IMG/VR virus record: IMGVR_UViG_3300030380_000495 | Location: 1,944 to 24,158 of that record | DNA length: 22,215 nt | Source of the DNA: a virus | Direction: 5' to 3' (one strand) | Shown: positions 8,266-17,300 of the stretch, one piece after another | How positions within the stretch are numbered: the stretch's first letter is position 1 | Layout of the letters: the number at the start of each line of letters is the position of its first letter | Notes under the pieces: model-generated | What the model was told of the DNA's origin: nothing | Database searches by the model: none | The model's input: only the letters and a program-made list of their open reading frames with translations | Position numbers and translations under genes: made by a program

Positions 8266-8676
8266 ATGCAATTCACTATTCGACCCCTTGAATATAAAGA
8301 CTATGACGAGCTTTTATTAAAGTGGTGGAAAGATTGGCGAGTTGTTGCACCGAGTAGAGACTTCTTGCCTAGCAATGGTTTAGGAGGATACATAGTATAC
8401 GATGGAGACGTTCCTGTATGCGCTGGATTTATTTATAACACAGATTCAAATGTTGCTTGGTGTGAATTTATTGTATCAAACTTCGACTATAAAGATAAGG
8501 ATCGTAAGAAAGAATGCTTAAATCTTTTAGGTTCTAAGGTGTCAATGGTAGCAAAGGATGCGGGTAAGAGTTATCTGATGACAATGCTAAAAAGTAAATT
8601 ATTGATGGATGTTTGTGCAGATCAAGGATATATGAAAATGAGTGGAGGGTATACTCAAATGACAAAAATTTTATAA
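8266..8676 (+). CDS. GNAT-like (N-acetyltransferase fold) protein, degenerate acyl-CoA site
   Basis: A 136-aa protein with the strand/helix order of a GNAT fold: IRPLEYKDYDELLLKWW (residues 5-21), GYIVYDGDVPVCAGFIYNT (41-59) as the paired central strands, AWCEFIVSN (64-72), a helix at 79-99, then YLMTML and a C-terminal MSGGYTQMTKIL. Segments such as FLPSNGLGG followed by VPVCAGF are typical of small phage acetyltransferase-like proteins. The classic acyl-CoA loop motif (Q/R-x-x-G-x-G/A) is not evident where expected, after the fourth strand; KDKDRKKECLNLLGSK stands there. Catalysis is therefore uncertain, and a structural or binding role is possible. It has four cysteines in 136 residues, in contrast to the cysteine-free genes that follow one base later. 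Its target is unknown. Confidence 0.65.
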   Translation: MQFTIRPLEYKDYDELLLKWWKDWRVVAPSRDFLPSNGLGGYIVYDGDVPVCAGFIYNTDSNVAWCEFIVSNFDYKDKDRKKECLNLLGSKVSMVAKDAGKSYLMTMLKSKLLMDVCADQGYMKMSGGYTQMTKIL

Positions 8677-8677
8677 T

Positions 8678-9556
8678 ATGGGAGCAGCAGCAGTAGCACA
8701 ATTAGTACCATTGGTAGCAACTACAGGGATGAGTTTTTACCAAATGGCTCAAGCAAAAGAATCACAAAGAAAAGGACGTAAAAAGTTTAATGAAGGAGTT
8801 CAAAAGACTAGAGACCTTCTTGAGCAGAATGTAATGGAAGAGCTTAATGTTAATGATGAGGCTACTAGATTAAAGGGTCAGCAAAATCTTGCAGCACTTC
8901 AGCAATTAACTGACGTAACTGCCGGAGCAGGACAACGTGCGGTGCTAGGTGCAACACCTGGACTGATGACAGCCGCTGATGCCGCGAATGAAGCAGAGCG
9001 AGCAAATCTACAGCAAAGACTTGAGGCTAGACAAAAAGCGATTTTAAGTCAAGATGAGGTTAATCGCCAAGGTAAGATGGATTTAGAATTAGATCTCGCA
9101 GCTGTGGCAAAAGAACAGCAATTGGCTTCTGAAGCACAAAAGAATGAGATGATGGGGCAAGTGGTTAAAGGCGCAGGAGAAATAGCCACTAAAGGAATAG
9201 AGGCTTCTGCTTTGTATCGACAAGATGGCAATGCTCGTAGGGCAGGTAAATTTGTTGACTCATTAGGAAAGGATCAGTTAGGTGGTCTATCTAGAAGTCA
9301 AGCAATTGATGCTGTGATGGAGCAAAACTATGATCGAGGAGTTATAAATAATGCTAGGCGCGCAGGCTTTGTTCCTGATGAAGGTTTATTTCAAAATTAT
9401 AGAAGCAACCTATTTGGAGCAGATAAGGAATTATTAAAAACTAGAGGCATTTTAAGCAACGATGCTAGAAATGATATACTTGGTAATGTACAAGGACAAT
9501 ATACATCTATGGATCAAGCAAATAATTACTTCCCTAGTTGGTTAACTAAATCATAA
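8678..9556 (+). CDS. Putative internal virion (ejection) protein, gp14-like position (292 aa)
   Basis: A 292-aa Ala/Gln/Glu-rich helical protein with no cysteine. Residues 2-24 (GAAAVAQLVPLVATTGMSFY and following) form a hydrophobic helix that could insert in a membrane. Residues about 35-165 are long amphipathic helices likely to make coiled coils, with a small Gly/Ala hinge (TAGAGQRAVLGATPGLM) near 80-97. A second helical part runs to the C-terminus. Small size, hydrophobic N-terminus, coiled coil and first place before two larger helical proteins match T7 gp14 and its relatives, which form the outer-membrane part of the ejection conduit. Sequence similarity to T7 gp14 itself is not claimed. 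The ATG is one base after the preceding stop. Confidence 0.6.
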   Translation: MGAAAVAQLVPLVATTGMSFYQMAQAKESQRKGRKKFNEGVQKTRDLLEQNVMEELNVNDEATRLKGQQNLAALQQLTDVTAGAGQRAVLGATPGLMTAADAANEAERANLQQRLEARQKAILSQDEVNRQGKMDLELDLAAVAKEQQLASEAQKNEMMGQVVKGAGEIATKGIEASALYRQDGNARRAGKFVDSLGKDQLGGLSRSQAIDAVMEQNYDRGVINNARRAGFVPDEGLFQNYRSNLFGADKELLKTRGILSNDARNDILGNVQGQYTSMDQANNYFPSWLTKS

Positions 9557-9565
9557 CAAAACATA

Positions 9566-11368
9566 ATGGCAGATTTTTTTAAGTACGTTGGCAAGGCTGA
9601 TAGAGGAATACAGGATTGGTCTAAGATAGGTAAAGACATTAGCGATGGCCTTAAAGAGGTTACTGACAAGAGACAGGCTGAACGTGCTAGAATTGACAAG
9701 CTAACTTCTGATGCAATCAATGAGGTTAATAATGTTCAGTTGGGTCAGAACAAAACCTTCAATCAATTTTTACTTAATGGATCGGGACAAACAAAAGAGT
9801 TCTTGTTGATGCAAGAGAAACTTTTGAAGCAGGGTGTGCTAAAGCCACAAGACTATCTAAACTCTAGACAAATTATTTCTGATGACTGGGCAAATCTAAG
9901 CGAGGCTGCTAAGTCTTTTAATCAGGACTATGCTGAGTCTATGAAAAGACTTCAAGATGGTGAGGCTGCAATGCAAGAGATGTATCAGAATGAGAAGTAT
10001 GATGCGTTTATGAACATTCAAGACAAGGATATATTTGTAAACCCTGTAGATGGTAGAATATATTTAACAACCACCGATGGTGATGGTAACATTGAAAGAG
10101 ACCCATCATCTATGTTGAATGTAAATGCAATCAACGCTAGGCGTAAGGACAAGATAAATAAGTTCAACGTACAAGCAGAAGTGCAAAAGGCAACAGGCGC
10201 ATTAGGAGAGGTTGTAAAGGCTTTAAATGCCGATGGTGTCATTACTCGTACCGACAAGAGATTAAATGAGATGATGCTCATCGGTGGGGTTGAGACAACA
10301 TTTGATGATGCCAAGAATGACATTATTAATTCATTGATGACATCTCCTCGTAACAATGCTAGTATCCTTACCGATGATATTGGAGGCTACACATTTACAG
10401 AGGTAGAGTCTGAGGCTGGAGGCAAGGTGATATACCTAAAGGAGAATGGTATGGGTCTTCTAGAACCACAACTTACTGAGGAGCAGTTGGGTGTGGTAAG
10501 AAACAATCTTGACATGGAGATTGAGAAGCAGTTAGGATTCAAAGAGACGAGTTCGTACCAGATAGACAAAAATATAAAACTACAAAGAGAGAGATTATAT
10601 AAGCCTGACCCAGGTAAAGTAGATGTAAAAAATCTTACTACGATGTGGAGAGACCTTGGTACAACAAGCGACCCTGCTAAAAAGAAAAACTTAGCTGAAT
10701 CTGTTATCATGGCGGCTAACCAAGGTAAGAAAAAGGGAGATGATATGGTAATGAGAATGATATTCAATGATGACAATAGTATTACATTTATCAACTCAAA
10801 TTCATCTAAAAACTTTACTACTTCTCCTATTAGTGATGACGCTGTTTCATGGATGAATTTAGGAACAGAAATATTTGGAGCATTAGGTGATAAAGACATG
10901 AAAGAATTGCTAGGGGGTACAACTACAATAAACACAAACTTCAAAGGCATTGAAGCAGGAAGAGAAGGTTTTGCTGAGTATACCGAAACACCAACGGAGG
11001 CATATGTAAGAAATGTTATAGAACAAAACCCTACCGACATCGTTAAAGATGAAGAAACAACAGCTGATAATGTAAATGCACTATTGGCGGCTATGGGTAT
11101 ATCATCAAAATACAGAGCTGATTGGTTTTATGATGCAAAGGATTATGTTGAAATATTAAATAATGACGATGAGGTGGTGGCTAAAATAAACTTAAAAAAT
11201 AAAAATGCTTATAAATCATTCCTCAACACCATAGCAGAATTAGGCGCAAAAGAATTAAGCGAAACAGAGTTATTTAGTCAGACTAAATCTTACAGAAAGA
11301 AGAAGTCTAAAAAGAAAACATCAGCTCCTAAAAAGGAAGTTGAAAAAGGACGAGCAGCTAGCTTTTAA
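9566..11368 (+). CDS. Putative internal virion (ejection) protein, gp15-like position (600 aa)
   Basis: A 600-aa, largely helical and hydrophilic protein with no cysteine. It opens with MADFFKYVGKADRGIQDW, followed by a helical region to about residue 160. Around residues 150-175 is a short beta-turn segment (DIFVNPVDGRIYLTTTDGDG), and the remainder is mixed helical. The extreme C-terminus is strongly basic (SYRKKKSKKKTSAPKKEVEK, near 571-590) and may touch DNA or the capsid interior. No enzyme motif is visible. Its place between the 292-aa and 3587-aa genes and its cysteine-free composition suggest the middle, periplasmic component of an ejection apparatus, as T7 gp15 is. I do not recognise a named family. 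It is probably in one operon with both neighbours, with gaps of 9 and 10 bases. Confidence 0.55.
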   Translation: MADFFKYVGKADRGIQDWSKIGKDISDGLKEVTDKRQAERARIDKLTSDAINEVNNVQLGQNKTFNQFLLNGSGQTKEFLLMQEKLLKQGVLKPQDYLNSRQIISDDWANLSEAAKSFNQDYAESMKRLQDGEAAMQEMYQNEKYDAFMNIQDKDIFVNPVDGRIYLTTTDGDGNIERDPSSMLNVNAINARRKDKINKFNVQAEVQKATGALGEVVKALNADGVITRTDKRLNEMMLIGGVETTFDDAKNDIINSLMTSPRNNASILTDDIGGYTFTEVESEAGGKVIYLKENGMGLLEPQLTEEQLGVVRNNLDMEIEKQLGFKETSSYQIDKNIKLQRERLYKPDPGKVDVKNLTTMWRDLGTTSDPAKKKNLAESVIMAANQGKKKGDDMVMRMIFNDDNSITFINSNSSKNFTTSPISDDAVSWMNLGTEIFGALGDKDMKELLGGTTTINTNFKGIEAGREGFAEYTETPTEAYVRNVIEQNPTDIVKDEETTADNVNALLAAMGISSKYRADWFYDAKDYVEILNNDDEVVAKINLKNKNAYKSFLNTIAELGAKELSETELFSQTKSYRKKKSKKKTSAPKKEVEKGRAASF

Positions 11369-11378
11369 AAGTTAAATA

Positions 11379-14300
11379 ATGAACGAAGAAGCAATTAAAG
11401 TAGCATACGAATTATTTGTAGCGGATGGGTATACTAAAAGTATAGACGAGTTTAAAACACTAATGCTAAATAATGAAGATGGTAGGCAAGTAGCATTTGA
11501 TTTATTCACAGCCGATGGTTATACCAAAGGTATAGATGAATTTGGTGTACTTATGGGAGCATCTCCTGTAAAAAAAAAAGAAGATACGGTATCCGTATTG
11601 GAGGATGGTTCTTCGGGCTTACAAGAGCCTAGTGTTCAGGTTGAGGAAGAGCAGATTGACTTTGACCCTACTGCAGGAGTAACAGCACTAAAAGAAGCAG
11701 GGTTACAACTACCCACACCACCACCACGAGATTTTACACAGCCTTTCTTAGGCCCGGTTGGGATGGACGATCCTATGTCCGTTGAAGAGCAACAGGAGCT
11801 TTTTGAAGGATACGTTTCTCCATCTAAAGTAGTCAAGTCTGAGGAGACACTTCAAAAAGAGGCGCAAAGATTAAGGCGTGAGGCTGGCAAACTAACAGGA
11901 GTAAACCTTGCCAACATTAGAAAAGAACAAGGTGAAGAAGCAGCAGCAGCTGCTATTGCAGAACGAGAGTCTTTGATGAATAGGGCTGACAAATTACTAG
12001 AAGGTAAAGATGAAAAGTTTGAGCAAGAAAAAGAAAAGCGAAACTTAGAATATCAAACACAAAAAGAAAAGTCAGATAAAGATAGAAAGATTGGTTATGT
12101 TTTAAAAAACCTAGATGATGCTCAAGCAGCAGCAGTATTTCAAAACCTTGCATCTACAAGAGGAGAAATTGCAGATGATGAGCTACAACAGTTGGTAGAT
12201 TTAGTTGATAAAAAAACAATAGAGAAGTATGGTCAAGAGGAGTATGACCTTGTTCAAAAGATTGGAGGTAATGTATTAGCTGAAGATTTATTTTATGGAG
12301 GCAACATAAGCACTTCGCCATCAGTTGTTGATGAGTTAGTTGTTGAAGGCGATGAAATCGCTACAGTATCAAACTTAAACAATGAGTTTGATGGAACACC
12401 ATTTACTTTTTCCAAATCAATATTGGGATCAGACGCAGTTGAGGTTAGCGTACTTGATATTTCAGGAGTACCTATTAATAGTAAGATTGTACGGTTAGAT
12501 GATGGGGCTAAAGCTAGTCAACAGTTAAGAGACTTTATGGCAAAGTCCAATCTCTCAAAAGGCAACAAAGAATTTTTGGAAGGTAAGATTAATGGCAAAG
12601 ACATCAGTAATCTTCCAATGGACAAGAAACAATTAATCAACTATAAGTATATGCTAGAGAACAAAGATAAGTTCTCAGCAGGCAAGGGTGCAGGATTTAG
12701 TATGGATGCAAATGCTATCATGCGTTTTGTAAATGAGAACCCTGACTTCTTTCCACCTGAAGAATTGCAAAGCATAAAGTTGCAGCTTGATGAAGCATTG
12801 GCAAACCAATACAAAGAGGATGAGCAACTTGAAGGTTCATTCCTTGGTTCATTAGGAGAATCCTTTTTAAAGGGAGCAACGCAGACATCTAAGTTTACTA
12901 CCAACCTTGGTATTGATATAGGAGGGGCTTTGATGCCTAGTATGTTTATGCCTTCAAATTCATTTAGTGCTATAAACTTTGACGAGAATGGTAATCGATT
13001 ATCGGATAGTGAGGTTATAGATAGAGTAAAGAAAGAAGGCAAGAGAGAGATGATAGCAGCAATGGATAACGCTGTTGAATCATCCTTTACTGGTACTACC
13101 CAGGCGTGGATGAATAGTGATGAGAGAAATGATTTAGCAAAAGCATTAAACTTTGTGTTTGAAAGTCTTGGAGTTGTGGCTTCAGTAGGGGCTAATAGAT
13201 TAGCACTCGCACCCAAAGCCGCTAAAACACTAAGTGGTCTAGCATTCTTTGCATATGCTGCCAATGGTATCGAAGATGAAATGGCAGGTACTGAGTACGA
13301 TGGATTGTCTGAGTGGAAAAAGAAACTTATATCATTCCCATATGGCGTAATGATTGGTCAGTTAGAAAAACTAGGATGGGAGGCATCAACAGGTGCGTTT
13401 GGAAATAAAGTGTTCGACAAGATATCTAGGGGAATAATTAGTAAGACGATGAAGAGCGTCCCTAAAAATGCATCTCCAGAAGTTATTAAAACAGCAATAG
13501 AAAATAATACAAAGGCAGCAATAGCAGATGGTACAATTAAAATTATTAGTGGTGCTTTAAGTGAAGGATTGGTTGAGGGTACGCAAGAACTTGGCGATGT
13601 TACTTTAAAGAATATAGTCAATGGCATAATGGAGAAGGATTACTTTGCTAACGCTCCTGATTTAAGCACTAAGAAAGGGTGGTTAGAAACCATTAAACAA
13701 ATGAAAGAGTCTGGCTACTATGGCTTACTAGCGGGTGGTAGTTCGGCAGGTGGTGGTGGTATCATTCAAGGAACTAAAAAGCGACTACAAAGAGATGCTG
13801 ACATCCGAGAGTACAATGAACAAAAGCAGGCCCATACCGATAAGACTCTTAGAGAGAAATTAATTTTTAATATTAATACAAGGCAACAGGCTGGGGAAAT
13901 AACTGCCGAACAAGCAGAGGCTCAAAAGGAGCAGGTTGCTGAGGATGCTGCTACCTTCGAACAGATACCTGATGAGGGGCTATCTAATAAAAATAAGATA
14001 GAATCATTTGTTTTAATTACTGAAAGAAACAATCTAGAGAAAGAGATTGCCGGGAAGAATGAAGAGCTTGTTACGAAACAAAGGGATCGTATACGAGATA
14101 TTAATGCACAACTAACAATAATAGGAACACAAGATGCCACTACAGAGCAAGAAGCAAGCGACTTGGATGAGGATCAACAAGCCCCAGATGTACAAGAAAT
14201 GGAGGAAGGAACACCCCAACCAGAACCTGAGCAAGTTACCGCTGAAGAAGTTGAGGTCAAAGAAGAATTAAAACCTACCGAGGAGCAACGTGAGAAGCTA

Positions 14301-17300
14301 GCGAAGAAGGCAGTACGAGAGTTGAAGAGAGAGAATCGTAAGACTAGACGAAGAGGATTTAAGGGTGACAAAATTAAGGGTACTCGTAAGAAGTATGAGC
14401 CTACTCAAGAAGAGATTGACGCTAGAGTTGATGAGTTATTTCAAGCACAGCAACAAGAAGACCAAGAGGTATTAGACCTTGAGGCTGCGATTGAGGGTGA
14501 GGTCAAAGAGGGTAGAGCATTACCTAGCGAGACTACTGCTGTTGAAGAAGTAACAGGAGCAGTACCTGAAGATGTTGCAGTTGAGGAAGAGGTGACTACT
14601 GAGGAAGCACCATTAGTTAATCCAAAGGTTGTTATATCCGGGACTCCTGATGGGTATCAAACATTATCATCAAATAATACTACTGAAGCCGAGAGTGAAT
14701 CTATTAAAGACGCAAGAGGTGATAAAACATTTGAAGAAGATGGCTTTAGAATAACTAAGAGAGAAGATGGAAGCTCAGAGGTATCATATAGGTCAAAAGT
14801 AAAAGTAAAAGATAGAGTTGGTAGACCTGGATTTGCTATGGCTACAGTTATTGTGCCTGAAGGTAGCCCTGTAAATAAACAACAGATACAAGAGGCTTTT
14901 GACAACAAGCTGTCAGAAATAATAGAGGGCAACAGAGCAAAAAAATTAGGTGGCAGACTAAGTGATTTAACAGCTAAGCAGAACCAACAGCTTGCAGATG
15001 CTGTAGTAGAAGCGGTATCTACAAAAACAACCTCTGATGCTACACAGATGATAACGCCTGTGCCTACAAAAACAGAAACAAAGAAAGCACCCACCAAGGC
15101 AAAGGTTGATGGTGTAGTTATGAGCGATAAGAAGCGAAGCAAAAAGGAGCAGGCTCTTGTCGATAGAGCCAAGCGAGCTGCCAAGGCATTGAAAAAGTTT
15201 GGTAAGGGAGGTGTAACCGTAGAGTTGCATGATGACACCGATAGCTTTAAGAAAGCTACAGGGCAAGATGGTCGTGGTGCATACGACAAGACTAGCAACA
15301 CAATTCATATCAACTTATCCAAGGCTAACAATACCACCATTGCACACGAGGCGTTTCACGCTGTGCTACTACAGAGAGTAAAGGATGGTAATACCGCCAA
15401 AGTAACCAAGACAATGTTCGATGCTGTGCGTAAGGCAGGTAAGGGAGATACTAGGGTTATGGAGTACACCACTACTAAAGAGGTAGATGGGAAGACTGAG
15501 ACTGTGACTGAGACCGCTACAGTTGAAGAGTACCTAGAAGACTTTGCTAGCAACTATGAGGAGAATGTTCAAGACGAAGAGAAGCTCGCTGAGTTGACAG
15601 GTCTACTTGCCTCAAGCTATGTTAACCTTGCACCTGCACCCAAGTCAAAGGTACGTCAATGGGTAGACAAGGTGATGACTCCTATAGCAAAAGGGCTAGG
15701 CATAAAGGTCGATCAGTTTACCAAGACTGACCAAGGTGTTGTTGATTTGTTGAATGCAATCTCAGCCAAGGTAACAATAGGTGAAGAGATTCAAGAGGGA
15801 GATGTTAAGGTGCTTGAAGAGATAGAGACTAAACCTGAGACCAAAAAAGGTAAGGCAAAGAAAATAAATTGGACTAAAAAGCAATCTAAGCCACAGGGGG
15901 AGTCAACTCAAAAAACAAAAGAGGTTCAAGCAAAGATAAGAGACTTGGTTAAAAGGTATGAGGGTGGTGAGATTACCATTGAGGAATACAATAAGCAAGC
16001 CGATGATATCATTCCTGTTAGAATGAAGGAAGTGTTTGTCGATCCCGTAACACAAGAGGAGCTGATGGTTGGTTTGAAATCTAAAAACACTCAAACAAAT
16101 TCTCCTATAAAAGAAGGTGCGGATGTAAGTCTTAGAATAGACATACCATTTATGAAGCGTACAGGAAAGGCTTCGGTTACAATACACGAAAGAAAAAGTC
16201 CAAAAGATATAACAGGTCGTGTCCTTTCTTATAGAGGCTCTGCTGTTATAAAGGATGTAGAATTCTTGGTTAATCCAAAGCAATCACTTGCATTTGCTAC
16301 TGATGATAAAGTACACAAGAGTAGTAACTTAGGACGAATGGGTGGTAAGTTAGTTGACATTGGTAAGACTATCGAGGAGCAGAACGAGGCGGCTAAGAAG
16401 TTATCTCAACAAGCAATTGACGAAGGGTGGACACAGGTTGGTATTAACCCTGCAAAACATTCATACTTCTATGACCGATCCACCGGGAAACCTTTGAAGA
16501 GTGCTGACAGAGTTGTTCAGGTAGGAGACCTCATCTATGCAGAGAATGCTAAGACCACTACAATATATGACGATATGTTTATTGTCAAGGGGAAGACCGA
16601 CAAGAAGGGAGGCCCACTACGTTTCCAGAAGGAAGGGGTGAGTGTTAGTGAGAACGAAATAATATTTGATAAAGTACCACCCAAAAAAGTATTGTCATCT
16701 ATACTTAAATCACTACAAGGAAAGCGTAGGTCTGACAACATACAGTTTGATGATAATGTTGTGGATATATTTTCTGATTACGTCAAAGGTAACGAGGTAA
16801 ATATAAATGCAGAAAACTATCCTATTGAAATACAAGACGCTTTAGAGGGTGATGATATGACATATGGCGAGATAGCCAATATGTTAAGAGTCGCAGGTTT
16901 ATATGACACAAATGCAGCAGCCTTGAAGGGAATTAGTGAGATAGGTAAAGTCGCTGGTGTAGATATAATGCGTCAAGTTCAAGAGGCACAGACAGAACCT
17001 AGCATGAGGTTTCAGGCAGATTTTTCAGACATTGTTTCAGGTATGACATTTGTCTACGACAAAAATGGTGAAAGATTTAATAAGTTAGAACGTGATGGAT
17101 TTATTACAAGAGATAAAAAGATAGAAGACTACGAAGGTCAAATTATATTTTTACATCAACCAGATGCAGCATTCTCAGGGATGATATATAAAGATGGTGA
17201 GCTTCTTGTGGAAGGAAGTGGTGGTATGTATTACCCAATAAAATTTCATGAGGATGGTTTCTTTTGGGCTAGTACAGAAGGAACTGCTAAGTCTATGGCT

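Noticed and set aside
10387-11040. Long minus-strand open frame (217 codons), with similar ones at 12641-13264 and 14657-15301.
   Set aside because: These lie opposite strongly coding plus-strand genes, are Ser/Leu/Phe-rich as expected for antisense of Asp/Glu/Lys-rich helices, and start without their own intergenic space.
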